From contig NC_035449.2 of assembly GCF_002127325.2 (NCBI RefSeq), positions 82,245,657 to 82,309,656 of the forward strand: DNA of 64,000 nt. The letters are read 5' to 3'. Each line of letters opens with the position of its first letter. Position 1 is the first letter of the stretch. Source of the DNA: Helianthus annuus (taxonomy: Eukaryota > Streptophyta > Magnoliopsida > Asterales > Asteraceae). The position numbers and the translations under genes were made by a program. This document shows, piece after piece, positions 12,348-23,109 of this stretch. A model generated the notes under the pieces. That model was not told where the DNA came from and did not search any database. It saw only the letters and a program-made list of their open reading frames with translations.

Positions 12348-12545
12348 CCGGATTACCCATCACTTCTCCCCTGTTGTTTCTCTCAAGCCAAGAAACCACA
12401 CCGTCACTCTTTCACACTTGTTCCTATACAAACAAAAACCACGATGTTCATACTTGTTCCTATATATATATATATATATATTATATACATTATATCCTTG
12501 ATAGGTGATTTTTTATATATGAAGTGACATGTAGCTTACAATTGT
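12348..12545. other. AT-rich flank between LTR and Ulp1-like exon, with (TA)n
   Basis: Contains a TA-rich microsatellite near 12462-12491. It probably belongs to the 3' part of the Ulp1-like gene (intron or 3' end), but I see no further coding exon. A palindrome CTTACAATTGTAAG surrounds the exon edge near 12536-12549. Confidence 0.4.
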
Positions 12546-12655
12546 AAGTTTCCATATGCCGCATCAGGAAAATACCACGGTCGATGCCGTTATAAAGCAT
12601 TTGCCATGGGAATTTCAGTCTACCTGGTTTAGTAACCCTTAGTTTTGCAGCGACA
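12546..12655 (-). pseudogene. Ulp1-like exon with catalytic Cys replaced by Arg
   Basis: Minus strand encodes KLRVTKPGRLKFPW then QMLYNGIDRGIFLMRHMETY. This matches the C-terminal active-site block of plant Ulp1/C48-like proteins, where Q...N..DCG.F..RHME is expected. The codon at the Cys position is CGT (Arg), one transition away from TGT, so the protease would be inactive. A GTAAGC donor follows METYN. The upstream exon edge is uncertain. Confidence 0.75.
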
Positions 12656-12769
12656 ACTGGTTGTATTTGACTAAGGAACGCATAAAATGCACTTATCTAC
12701 AATGATACATTTTTTAAACATAAATATTATCAATTTTATAACTCTATACACACACACATATATATATAC

Positions 12770-12802
<33 letters not shown>

Positions 12803-12827
12803 GATATATATATATGTATGTATATAT
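12656..12827. repeat. AT-rich spacer ending in (TA)n/(CA)n microsatellite
   Basis: Contains CACACACATATATATA-type repeats (about 12750-12827), the TA-rich target next to the TIR element that starts at 12828. No gene seen. Confidence 0.6.
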
Positions 12828-13794
12828 GATAGGGTTCATTTGATAACCACTCTTATTGCGAGAACCATGAGAACCAACATGAACACAAAAAAACCTAAAA
12901 ATACCTAAAAAACACACTATTTTTTTATTATTTTTAATTAAAAATCGCTATTTTCGTTACCAATTTTTTTTTTCTAGCAACAACTATCAATGCACATGTG
13001 CATATGTATCATTTCTTTGACAAATTTCGTAATACACTATCAGTATTAGACAATTGCACTTTCATTTAAACTACCATCCGTAATACACTACTTTTTACAT
13101 TAGCAATATATAAAATACACATGTGCATCTATATGTATGAACATGATATAACGTGTTTTGGTACAAAAAAGTTTGCGATTTTGAATGATGAAGTAGGCCA
13201 ATATACATGATATTTGGTTAGTTATATCTAGTGGTTGATGGTTTGGTTATATTTGTCACTTTATTATGTAATATGTTGTTTGGTATGGTATTCAGGGTGT
13301 TGATTCACATGTGCATAAAGTGAAAAATACTATACATATTGGTAATGGTAGTTTATTATGGATGGTAGGAGGTAGTGGTAGTGTATTATGGATAGTAGGA
13401 GGTAATTATAGTGTATTATGAATGGTATGACAGAAGAAAATGAAAGTGTATTCAAAGTAGTCTACCAAAAACACGTTATATCTTGTTCATACATATAGAT
13501 GCACATGTGCATTTCTAATATTTGTAATGTAAAAAGTATTGTATTACTGATGGTAGTGTAAATGAAAGTGCAATTGTCTAATACTGGTAATTTATTACGG
13601 AATTTGTAAAAGAAATGATCCATATGCACATGTGCATCCATAATTATTACTCGATTTTTTTTAGAAACTAAAAGTAGCGATTTTTATATAAAAAATAATT
13701 AATTTTTTTTGTGTGTTTTTAGGTATTTTTGGTTGTGTTCATATTGGTTCTTGCGGTTCTTGCAATAAAGGGTGGTTCCTAACCATCATTATCC

Positions 13795-13795
<1 letters not shown>
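12828..13795. mobile_element. TIR element a: non-autonomous DNA transposon with long inverted arms (968 bp)
   Basis: Left end GATAGGGTTCATTTGATAAC; the right end, read in reverse, is GATAATGATGGTTAGGAACC. Similarity continues for over 300 bp on each arm, e.g. the left block at 13100-13165 is mirrored at 13465-13530. Both sides are (TA)n, consistent with TA target preference. The palindrome GCACATGTGC recurs about five times. No transposase. Superfamily not determined; the ends resemble those of the elements at 13821 and 34290. Confidence 0.7.
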
Positions 13796-13820
<25 letters not shown>

Positions 13821-13825
<5 letters not shown>

Positions 13826-14702
13826 GATGGTTCAAATGAAAACCACTTTTATTGTGATAACTCGAAAACTAATTAAAAAAGCCTAAAAAAACCTAAAAAA
13901 CATACAAAATTTTTTTTTTTTTTTACAATTTTTTTTAGAAAAACCGCTACTTTTTATATATGGAAAAAAAATTCAAAAAAAAAAAAAAATTTTTTTTTTG
14001 GTTGTACTGCACATGTGCACTAATACGGAAAGCCTAAACCACTTAACCCACCCCCCACCGACACCCCCCAAAAACCTAAACCCCCCCACCCCCCCCCCCC
14101 CCACCTCCCCCCCCAAAAACCTAAATTCACCCTCCCACCAAAAGCCTAACCCCCCCCCCAAAAAAAAACCTAAACCCCCCCACCCCCACCCTCCCGAAAA
14201 CCTAAAACTAAACCCTAAACATAAACCCGAAAAAAACCTAACCCCCCACCCCCACCCCCCAAAAACCTAAACCCCCCTCCCCCCCACACCCAAAAACCTA
14301 ATCCTAATCCTAAACCTCCAAAAAAACTAACCCTAAAAGCTAAACTAGAATCAAAAAACTAATTTTAAGCATGTAATGCACATTGTAGTACATGTTATAT
14401 TGCACATGTGCACTACTATAATAATAGTATTGAAAACAAGACGACACCATAAATCTTTTTTTATGTCATATAAAATATGCTCGAATATACTTGAATGAAA
14501 GATAAGAAAATTTGTGATCTTATGGTGTCATTTTTGTTTTAAAATGATAACGTATGGAGAAATGGGAAATGTTTGAAAAGTTATATATTTTTTGTTCCAA
14601 TTTTACCCCTCCTTCATTAAAAGTCTTCCCTCCCTCCTTTTTAGTGGGTTTTAGTTAGTTTTCTAGTTTTCACAATAACTAGTGGTTTTCATTTGAACCT
14701 TC

Positions 14703-14707
<5 letters not shown>
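13821..14707. mobile_element. TIR element b: non-autonomous DNA transposon (887 bp)
   Basis: The left end ATAGGGGATGGTTCAAATGA and the reverse of the right end ATAGGGGAAGGTTCAAATGA match over about 50 bp of terminal inverted repeat. It is flanked by (TA)n on both sides. The interior has A/T homopolymers (13910-14000) and a C-rich tract, and no coding sequence. Same end type as element a. Confidence 0.75.
14040..14340. repeat. C-rich, nearly G-free tract with CCTAAAC-like units
   Basis: Runs of C alternate with AAAAACCTAAACC on the plus strand. A few units read CCCTAAA, like the plant telomere repeat, but they are scattered and irregular. It lies inside TIR element b. Open frames here (Pro/Asn-rich or Gly-rich) are artefacts of composition. 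Confidence 0.85.

Positions 14708-14774
<67 letters not shown>
14704..14774. repeat. (AT)n microsatellite, about 70 bp
   Basis: Uninterrupted AT dinucleotides at the edge of TIR element b, immediately downstream of the Ulp1-like exon at 14790. Confidence 0.95.
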
Positions 14775-14776
<2 letters not shown>

Positions 14777-14789
14777 AATTCAACCTTAC

Positions 14790-14937
14790 CATCTTCTCCA
14801 CATTTCCGCCGTATCTTTCTTCTGCTGGCACATCACCTTCTATGTTGTCAATAATCAATATTTGGGTTGTTGACAAGTTGAAAAAGACTAGATAGTAGTG
14901 ATCCCATTCAAGATAGGTATAAATACCATCCGGAAAC
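14790..14937 (-). pseudogene. Ulp1-like exon with catalytic His and Asp
   Basis: Minus strand reads FPDGIYTYLEWDHYYLVFFN and then ILIIDN. This has the pattern of a C48 (Ulp1/SENP) protease core: His in DHYYLV and Asp in IIDN. An AG acceptor (TTTAAAG|G) opens the exon, and GAGAAGATG|GTAAGG is a good donor. No stop inside. It lies 2.1 kb from the exon that should carry the active-site Cys; TIR elements a and b sit between them. Confidence 0.75.
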
Positions 14938-15135
14938 CTTTAAACGATTTTGGTTTCGTCCCTGCCAGTACAGAGTTCATGTTTTTAGTAAATTCTTTTA
15001 TTCAGTCCTTCTCAGGTTTGTTAAATCTGCCTCTAGCTGTGTTTTAAAACATTTTTTTTACAACAAAATACATGTTATGGTGTTCTTATCACTTGGGCAA
15101 TATATTGAATCAATGCTAATGAATGAATATCATAC

Positions 15136-15316
15136 CAACATTCCAGCATTGCAGAACAATTTTGGGGCCGTTCCCATTTTCCTCATCTTTTCCTCGTAGT
15201 TTAAAATTACAGCCCAAGCATTAATCGCATCCACATGTATCGTGACGCCCGGTATTATGGACTCGAACGACCCCCTCCTTACCGAGGTGCCCCCGTCATT
15301 GCTAAATAAGACATCC
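15136..15316 (-). pseudogene. Ulp1-like exon (DVLFSNDGGTSVRRGSFES)
   Basis: Acceptor ATAG|G, then an open frame through VDAINAWAVILNYEEK to a donor TTG|GTATGA. This block (S.ESL.PG..IH..VIDAWA..LN.EE) precedes the catalytic His/Asp block in the Ulp1-domain proteins abundant in composites, as I recall them. It is on the same strand and in the same order as the neighbouring exons. Confidence 0.7.
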
Positions 15317-15426
15317 CTATCATCCAAAACACAATTCAAATGAATATAAATTTGTATACATTTGGATTTATGAATCATAAACAAATAATGTTACCGTATC
15401 ATACTATATATTAGATAGATACATAC

Positions 15427-15487
15427 CACTTGTTACGTACTCCACAGAACATGCACTTTGCAACTTTTTCTTTAGCCTTTTCTCGCT
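15427..15487 (-). pseudogene. Ulp1-like exon fragment cut by an LTR
   Basis: Reads REKAKEKVAKCMFCGVRNKW up to donor TG|GTATGT. It is the downstream part of an exon whose upstream part is at 18059-18155; the intervening LTR (15488-18058) split it. Joined across the insertion, the frame continues from ...RLRTC. Confidence 0.65.
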
Positions 15488-15895
15488 TGTCTCTCAACGC
15501 GATAAAGTTAACTAAACGCAAATCGAACTAATCTAATCAACATCGCACTCGCAAACTCGAATTACGCATTTTGGTGATTATCATACGTGTGTGTGCCTTA
15601 TGTGTTACTTGTGCATGTTTATTTATGAATGTATGGTGATCAATCGAAACGCAATGAAACTCAGTCGCAATTGAATCGCAAATGCAAAACGAATACGAAA
15701 TAAGGATGATTGTATGTTGATATAGTACGATAATTAGTGGAGAAGAGATAGCGCGAGATATAAGTAGTTGGGATTAAAAGTAATTTGACTAGGAAACTCT
15801 ATCGCATCGCAATGCTCGCAATCGAAATCGAAACAGCAAAACTCGTCGCACCGAACACTCAAAACATGCGACCGATCGATCAGGCCACCAGCCGA

Positions 15896-15998
15896 TCAAC
15901 CAGTCGTCCGTTCGGGCTGCCGTCCGATCGGACAGGCTGTCTGATCGAGCTGCCTGGCCGATCGGCCAGCCTTTTCCTCTTTTGGAACTCTATAAATA
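15896..15998 (+). promoter_or_regulatory. LTR promoter with CCGATCGG palindromes upstream of TATA box
   Basis: TATAAATA at 15991-15998. Upstream lie two perfect palindromes: GTCCGATCGGAC (15922-15933) and CTGGCCGATCGGCCAG (15954-15969), plus imperfect copies. The nearest ends 21 bp before the TATA box. Confidence 0.65.
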
Positions 15999-16648
15999 CC
16001 CCTGTCACTTTCACACTTTCTATTTCTGGAAACTCTCTGTCCGAACAGCACGCTCTCGTCACCTTTTCTTAGATTTCTCTCGATTCCGGTAAGATTTCGT
16101 CCTAAATCTTGTACTTTCTTGACCTACACGCACTTCTACACCTTTCTATCTTTTGATTCTTAACTTTTAACCGTGAAATCACCCAGATTTAAGATCTTCT
16201 AGGATGACGTCATCATGTGTTCTTGAAGAACTTCATGTTTTGGCCTCAATCCACCAAGAACAACTTAGATCTAACCGATTTCCACATAAGCTAACAAAGA
16301 TCTTTCATAGATCTAAAAATATTCACAAAGAAAAGGATTTAAAGACAATTTTCTAACTTTCTTTCAACTCTTTTACACTCAATGCCTTCAAAACCGATAG
16401 AATCGGAACTGATGCCAACTTACTACCGATCTGTGGTCGTGCTTGCTCAAGATGTATCCACGAGGTTTACCGATTTCGGGTTAAACGTGAAGCACCGTGT
16501 CGAACAGTTCACTAATCGGATTTGGGTGATTCCTGTCCGGTCAGGAGAACCAAGTACTGATAAGGTTCCCGTTGTTTGACTTGTTATCAAAATGCCTCGA
16601 TAAAATGAACAAACAAAAACAACCAAGTGTGAGACGACCAGGACGAGG

Positions 16649-17176
16649 TGCCGTCCGATCGGACAACTGTCCGAACGGTCGGTCAGCCGAATGGCTTGCA
16701 CCTTGGGTCCCACACATAATCAACTTTATCTGAAGTTTGAGTTTTGAACGAGCTGCTACCCGATCGGACTACCATCCGATCGAATTACCCTTCGAATCAT
16801 GAGATACTTGGGCTTTAACACTTAATCGATTTTTCAACATGTTCAATGCACTAGGAATGCCACCCGATCGAACTGCTGTCCGATCGAGTGACATCCTGCT
16901 GTGAACTTGTTTTCACTGAAGTGCCCAACCGATCGGGTTGCCAGCCGATCGAACGACCGTCCGATCGATCGACCTGAAAGGTAGAGATACTTCTATGTTT
17001 TCAAACGCTACAACAAAAACTTCAAAAGTCAAAACCATTATACACAAACACATCCTTCCTAAAGGAAGAAGCAATCCACTCGAACGACCATCCGATCGGA
17101 CAGCCGTCCGAACGGATTGTCACTCACACGGCCAACTGTCCGATCGGACTACCAACCGATCGACCAGCTGTCCGAC
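16649..17176 (+). repeat. dispersed CCGATCGG array in transcribed part of the LTR
   Basis: About fifteen copies of (C/T)CCGATCG(G/A) and close variants (e.g. near 16656, 16760, 16865, 16930, 17090, 17140) are spread over 530 bp, downstream of the TATA box, and use the same motif as the promoter block. The spacer sequences differ, so this is not a simple tandem repeat. Confidence 0.8.
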
Positions 17177-18058
17177 CCACTAACACTTATTCTCGTTTTG
17201 TGCGTCACTTATCGTTATGCTATCGAACTATTCAGGCTAACCTTACTCTCAAGCGCTCCCTTCAATCCATTAACCGCTGTGAGTATACTCGATCTCTTTT
17301 TGCTTTACGCACTTTTGGGTGTTACATACGCTACTTATTCAAAATCACAATCGAACACACTACGCAATACTTTAAACGCTAACCGTTACCGCATGTTATA
17401 CGTGACTTAATGAATGCTTGTTTGTTATGTTTACACATGGAATGCTGTCTACCTGCCTTAACGATGATAGTACTATTAGTTTGGACTCAGCACCCGTTCA
17501 CTCGGGGGTTGTTAAGGATAATTATTTGCATGGATTACGGTGGTGATCATGTATTACGAACTGCCTTGGGCAGTCAACCTGCAGTCATTGGTATCGATAG
17601 GTTCATGTCGATAACTAACATGCTTCATTTTCCTATGTGTACGTGCTGGTTATGCGTAAACTATTTCGAACTCTATATGCTATTATCAAATTTGTATGCT
17701 CACCTTTACACTATGTGTATTGACTTTTATTTTAACGTATGTGACAGGATCTTAGGATGCTTATCTGCTAGGAATCGAGGCTAGAATAAAACACTAGAGG
17801 CCAACAAATAGTTGTCTGTACAAATGAAATCAAGAGTCTCTAGAAGCAGATAAACAATTGGGCTATTTGAAAAGTCTGAGTTGTCGGAATAGAACTATTT
17901 GCCTAGATTTTTTCTGTAATAATTTGTTTACCTTTGAGACATGGTATGGGACATCTTCCTTTAAATTGATTGGTAATAATAATTGTTATGGAAACTTCTG
18001 GACAATCTGTTTCGCTCAGTGTCGCGCCCCGATGATTCCGCCATCGGTTGGGGTGTGA

Positions 18059-18155
18059 CACTTCGACAAGTTCGAAGCCTGAAGTCCTTAACATTTAACT
18101 GTGTTTCAGGTGTTTTATCATTATGTCCCTCTTCGATTGCTTTACCTACCTCTGC
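18059..18155 (-). pseudogene. Ulp1-like exon fragment between two LTR insertions
   Basis: 97-bp island reading AEVGKAIEEGHNDKTPETQL and NVKDFRLRTC on the minus strand. The frame continues upstream across the element at 18156-23109 (PMTLLIV|AEVG, one copy of the 5-bp duplication counted) and downstream to 15487. This shows that one exon was hit twice. Confidence 0.7.
18151..18155. repeat. target-site duplication, left copy (TCTGC)
   Basis: Identical to 23110-23114 on the other side of the element at 18156-23109. Confidence 0.95.
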
Positions 18156-19918
18156 TGTAACACCCCAACCCGGAAGGGCTGACGTGTCACAATAACGGTA
18201 ACATAAACAAAAGTCATAATTCCATTTTTATTTGATAAGTATACAACCACACGACCATAAAAATTTAGATTATTATACAAGCGGAGACAGTTGTCTTAAT
18301 TAACTAACATCTTCAGATTTATTCCTAGACTTTATTCTTTCTCTCTTTTCCCCTCTCAAAGTAACCTGTGGACCTGTATATACAAAAAGTTTACGGAATG
18401 AGCCGAATGCTCAGTACGGAATTTAGACTCAAATAACAAATAATGCTTCATATGAAATCTTATCCGGATGGAACTTTAGGCGAAAATGATACGATGCAAG
18501 AACAAAATTTCATAATCATATCTTACGGATGTACCCATGAGCAAACTTAAAACGCGACAATACACAGGTAGCTACTCCTGCATAATTATCACATGAGATG
18601 GCGAATTGGCATACCCGTTATCCACCTCCTTATACTTAAATTCTAGGATCGATCCATACGCCTCCTAATAGCCTTATGTACCACACTTGTACTTAAGAGA
18701 CGCCGTGAACTGATCTCTCCGTCACGGATGGAGCACATGATGTTGATGCCACAACAACATGCTCGTGGGACACTCCACGAGAAGCGATACTCAGGGTATC
18801 AGAGTACAAATGGTCTTATTCACATAACTTATAAAACTTATTTTCATAACAAAACAGAACATATATTGGAACATGCGATAATGAGTATAACAACATAATA
18901 CTATCGCATGACATGCAAGTTAAATCAAATGATTAGGATAGGAATCGAACGGACTGTCAAATGAATCGATAATCAAAGACGTGAGGAGTTTTTAACAGAT
19001 ATAATAATTTAGTGGTTTTATAATAATTTGAATATGAAGCAATAAAGAGTGGGGTAAGGATCCGTACCTTAATAACTCCAAAGTGAAGCTACCTTGTGCT
19101 AAGGTTTTAGATTTATACGGGCAGAGTTTAGACTACTGATTAATCTTTTAACCTAATTTAAATAACATGCACACAAACTAGGTTAGTAACTTAATACAAC
19201 ATTTACGTCAATTCACGAGATTAAACCTTCACAACAATTAACAAGTGCAATACTTCAACTCATTTATCGAATTATCGACAAACGACAAAGTATAATACTT
19301 AATAATTCGATCGGATTCACAACGAATAACAGAGCATAGTCCGAATTCGAACAGCACTCAAATATTCAAGTCGAAATCACGATGAACAATAAAGTATAAG
19401 CTCAATTTTGAGCAGCACTCGGACAATCGTCGGATAGTTATAATCGATCGGATGTTGAATCGTAATAGCGATCGAGTTATTACCCTGATTGCGGCAGCGA
19501 TTCGTGAATTGTGTGTGTTGTGAACGATTTCTGCTATAACTCAGCGTATACTGTGAGTTTTTTCGTCGTTCAAGTGCCCAATTTCAAGTCCCAGACTCCT
19601 CTATTTATACCCGAAATTTGACCCTGTCGCGTAGCGCGAGGGGTACCCCCATGGGCGTCGCGCTACGCGAGGGGTAACCTATGTTTATAGGGTAGCTACG
19701 TGTGTAACTAGGCTTGCCGTGTTGACAGTTTCTTAAATTTCAAATTTGACAGATAGTTATGAGGATAATCGTAACTAGGGTTTTGCCCCCCATGAGTTTT
19801 AGGGGCCCTGATCCTGATTCTGATGATTCTGAAAATTTTAGGGTTAGTGCAGAATTACTTGGGTGTCTTAATTAGGGTTTTCTTAGTGGTTAATGATTTT
19901 AAATTTAGGGGCATTACA
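18156..19918 (-). repeat. 3' LTR of gag-only element (1763 bp)
   Basis: Plus-strand ends TGTAACACCCC...GGGGCATTACA. On the minus strand the TATA box TATAAATAG is at 19601-19609. The paired motifs TCGCGTAGCGCGA (19627-19639) and TCGCGCTACGCGA (19658-19670) are exact reverse complements and start 17 bp upstream of the TATA box. Confidence 0.93.
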
Positions 19919-19957
19919 ACTATTACCCCCTTAAAAGAAATTTCGTCCTCGAAATTT
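19919..19957 (-). other. polypurine tract and conserved 3' palindromic motif
   Basis: Minus strand reads a 20-bp near-palindrome of the form AAATTTCG.GGACGAAATTT (19938-19957), then AAGGGGGTAATAGT directly before the 3' LTR. Autonomous relatives often have this motif at the end of pol, but here there is no pol. Confidence 0.75.
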
Positions 19958-20375
19958 TTGCAATTAAGCATATAACCTATCGCATAAGTACCAGAAATGA
20001 AAATTTTATAGCAGAGTTACTAACTTATATAACTAGAACCTCCTAACCACACATGTGTATCTGAAATTTATAACTAAGGTCATGACTATACTTGTCAATT
20101 ATCCTATATATGTGCCCTAATGGTCCTTTTTTTAAAATATTCTTTCCGTATGAAAAGTTAATAGAGATTTACAGATACTTAGAGTGACTATTAGTACTGA
20201 CATTTCCTACATAGATATACTTAGTCATAGCTAAAATATATTCACATAAGGTAAAGCGTAAATGACCGTAAACAGAAACAAATGAACATATGTCAAAGAG
20301 CAAGATTTACCGTTACTTGACTAAAATTCTATTGCGAGAATAGATTAGGGTATAAAGGAACGAATTGATTCTTCC
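19958..20375. other. non-coding internal region of the gag-only element
   Basis: About 420 bp between the gag stop and the 3' motif, AT-rich. No trace of protease, RT or integrase in any frame I could read. Confidence 0.7.
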
Positions 20376-21206
20376 CTATTTCTCTTCTTTATTATCCCCA
20401 GTTCGAGATAGGAATTCTTTCCTTTCGAATTCAAAAGTTTTGATTGCATCAGCAACTTCGGTGATATCCTTAAATTTCATGTACATGATCGACTTCCGAA
20501 TTTGATCATTAACTGCCCACTTGCATTTTTCTGCCTGGACTTCTGCTGATCCTGCAACATCTCCTACAATACTAACCAACCTTGAAAATCGAGTAATGAA
20601 CTCAGAGGCTGGTTCATCACTCCCCTGTCGAATTATTGCATACTCCCTGATATAAGCTTCTTTATCAGCGGTCGAAAAATACTTATCGTAAAAGATATTA
20701 CGAAAGTCGACCCATGAAAGATTAGCGTCAAAATCATCCCCTCCTTTGACTTGCTTATATCCTTCCCACCAAGTTTGTGCGTCATCTTCCAATTTGTAGG
20801 TAGCTAGTCTAACTTTGTATTGCTCCGGAACTCCAAGAACTCCGAAGATCTTTTCAACATGAGCTATCCAGTTTCTTGCTTCGACTGGATTAGTAGCGTG
20901 ACTAAAGGATTTCGGCTTTTGTTTTTGGAATTTACTAATCCATATGTCTATACTATAAGTAATATTGTTAGTGGTATTCTCACGAGTTTCACCACCAGAG
21001 ATTGGATTAGTGTTAGTGCGTTCTGGATGAAGAGTTTGTTGAATAACGGCCTCAGCCGTTTGAGAAACCAGGTTTGGAAGCAACTCAGCAACAGCCTGGT
21101 TGATAGCATTAATTATGTTTGGATCAACTGGAGTTTCATTCGAAGAAGTGTTGTTACGTTCATGGTTAGTACGAGTATTCCTACGTGGCGGACGACGAGG
21201 AGGCAT
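20376..21206 (-). CDS. gag: gag protein of non-autonomous Ty3 element (276 aa)
   Basis: Capsid-like structural protein with a basic N-terminus (MPPRRPPRRNTRTNHERN). The retrotransposon gag core spans about residues 85-260: WISKFQKQKPKSF, then ARNWIAHVEKIFGVLGV, DDAQTWWEGYK, FRNIFYDKYF, EFITRFSRL. It stops after ...DNKEEK before any CCHC zinc knuckle, which relatives carry next, so RNA binding would rest on basic residues or on a partner gag. The frame is intact, in keeping with the young LTRs. The start is the first ATG after the leader (21204-21206). Confidence 0.9.
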   Translation of the reverse strand: MPPRRPPRRNTRTNHERNNTSSNETPVDPNIINAINQAVAELLPNLVSQTAEAVIQQTLHPERTNTNPISGGETRENTTNNITYSIDIWISKFQKQKPKSFSHATNPVEARNWIAHVEKIFGVLGVPEQYKVRLATYKLEDDAQTWWEGYKQVKGGDDFDANLSWVDFRNIFYDKYFSTADKEAYIREYAIIRQGSDEPASEFITRFSRLVSIVGDVAGSAEVQAEKCKWAVNDQIRKSIMYMKFKDITEVADAIKTFEFERKEFLSRTGDNKEEK

Positions 21207-21329
21207 CTATAAGAATAGACATAGGAGTTAAACCAAATAAGAGATCAAGTTGAATCCTATCATAGATATCTACCCATTCCTCACAGGTCTTAATTACTAT
21301 CTTCAAGTTTTCTACAGGAAAGAGCCTTT

Positions 21330-21341
21330 GCTCTGATACCA
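21330..21341 (-). other. primer-binding site of gag-only element (tRNA-iMet)
   Basis: Minus strand TGGTATCAGAGC, separated by a few bases from the end of the 5' LTR (...GGGGTGTTACA). Confidence 0.9.
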
Positions 21342-21345
21342 TAGC

Positions 21346-23109
21346 TGTAACACCCCAACCCGGAAGGGCTGACGTGTCACAATAACGGTAACATAAACAA
21401 AAGTCATAATTCCATTTTTATTTGATAAGTATACAACCACACGACCATAAAAATTTAGATTATTATACAAGCGGAGACAGTTGTCTTAATTAACTAACAT
21501 CTTCAGATTTATTCCTAGACTTTATTCTTTCTCTCTTTTCCCCTCTCAAAGTAACCTGTGGACCTGTATATAAAAAAAGTTTACGGAATGAGCCGAATGC
21601 TCAGTACGGAATTTTAGGCTCAAATAACAAATAATGCTTCATATGAAATCTTATCCGGATGGAACTTTAGGCGAAAATGATACGATGCAAGAACAAAATT
21701 TCATAATCATATCTTACGGATGTACCCATGAGCAAACTTAAAACGCGACAATACACAGGTAGCTACTCCTGCATAATTATCACATGAGATGGCGAATTGG
21801 CATACCCGTTATCCACCTCCTTATACTTAAATTCTAGGATCGATCCATACGCCTCCTAATAGCCTTATGTACCACACTTGTACTTAAGAGACGCCGTGAA
21901 CTGATCTCTCCGTCACGGATGGAGCACATGATGTTGATGCCACAACAACATGCTCGTGGGACACTCCACGAGAAGCGATACTCAGGGTATCAGAGTACAA
22001 ATGGTCTTATTCACATAACTTATAAAACTTATTTTCATAACAAAACAGAACATATATTGGAACATGCGATAATGAGTATAACAACATAATACTATCGCAT
22101 GACATGCAAGTTAAATCAAATGATTAGGATAGGAATCGAACGGACTGTCAAATGAATCGATAATCAAAGACGTGAGGAGTTTTTAACAGATATAATAATT
22201 TAGTGGTTTTATAATAATTTGAATATGAAGCAATAAAGAGTGGGGTAAGGATCCGTACCTTAATAACTCCAAAGTGAAGCTACCTTGTGCTAAGGTTTTA
22301 GATTTATACGGGCAGAGTTTAGACTACTGATTAATCTTTTAACCTAATTTAAATAACATGCACACAAACTAGGTTAGTAACTTAATACAGCATTTACGTC
22401 AATTCACGAGATTAAACCTTCACAACAATTAACAAGTGCAATACTTCAACTCATTTATCGAATTATCGACAAACGACAAAGTATAATACTTAATAATTCG
22501 ATCGGATTCACAACGAATAACAGAGCATAGTCCGAATTCGAACAGCACTCAAATATTCAAGTCGAAATCACGATGAACAATAAAGTATAAGCTCAATTTT
22601 GAGCAGCACTCGGACAATCGTCGGATAGTTATAATCGATCGGATGTTGAATCGTAATAGCGATCGAGTTATTACCCTGATTGCGGCAGCGATTCGTGAAA
22701 TGTGTGTGTTGTGAACGATTTCTGCTATAACTCAGCGTATACTGTGAGTTTTTTCGTCGTTGAAGTGCCCAATTTCAAGTCCCAGACTCCTCTATTTATA
22801 CCCGAAATTTGACCCTGTCGCGTAGCGCGAGGGGTACCCCCATGGGCGTCGCGCTACGCGAGGGGTAACCTATGTTTATAGGGTAGCTACGTGTGTAACT
22901 AGGCTTGCTGTGTTGACAGTTTCTTAAATTTCGAATTTGACAGATAGTTATGAGGATAATCGTAACTAGGGTTTTGCCCCCCCTGAGTTTTAGGGGCCCT
23001 GATCCTGATTCTGATGATTCTGAAAATTTTAGGGTTAGTGCAGAATTACTTGGGTGTCTTAATTAGGGTTTTCTTAGTGGTTAATGATTTTAAATTTAGG
23101 GGCATTACA
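21346..23109 (-). repeat. 5' LTR of gag-only element (1764 bp)
   Basis: Same ends as the 3' LTR; differs by about ten substitutions or single-base indels. TATA box at 22792-22800 with the paired TCGCG motifs at 22818-22830 and 22849-22861. Drives gag transcription if active (inference). Confidence 0.93.

Larger units (their letters stand above)
15488..18058 (+). mobile_element. lone LTR (about 2.57 kb), plus orientation, inside Ulp1-like exon
   Basis: Starts TGTCTCTCAACGC and ends GGTTGGGGTGTGACA. The last 70 bp resemble the end of the LTR at 40125-41363. No primer-binding site, polypurine tract or internal region adjoins it, so it looks like a solo LTR. Flanks (ctcgct / cttcg) are at best a degraded target duplication. 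It has a TATA box at 15991 and two arrays of CCGATCGG motifs. Confidence 0.65.
18156..23109 (-). mobile_element. complete young gag-only Ty3 element (TR-GAG type, 4954 bp)
   Basis: Two nearly identical LTRs, a tRNA-iMet primer-binding site, one gag gene, a polypurine tract and a perfect 5-bp target duplication. The internal region is only 1427 bp and has no protease, RT or integrase. It must use enzymes from a relative. I count about ten differences between the LTRs, so insertion is recent. The insertion broke an exon of the Ulp1-like gene. Confidence 0.92.

Noticed and set aside
13973..14270. Gly-rich (minus) and Pro/Asn-rich (plus) open frames
   Set aside because: They traverse the C-rich low-complexity tract of TIR element b; no codon structure.
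14040..14340. Interstitial telomere repeat
   Set aside because: Only scattered CCCTAAA units with irregular C-runs; no ordered heptamer array.
15880..17183. CRISPR-like regular repeats CCGATCGG
   Set aside because: Too short, palindromic, irregularly spaced and inside an LTR.
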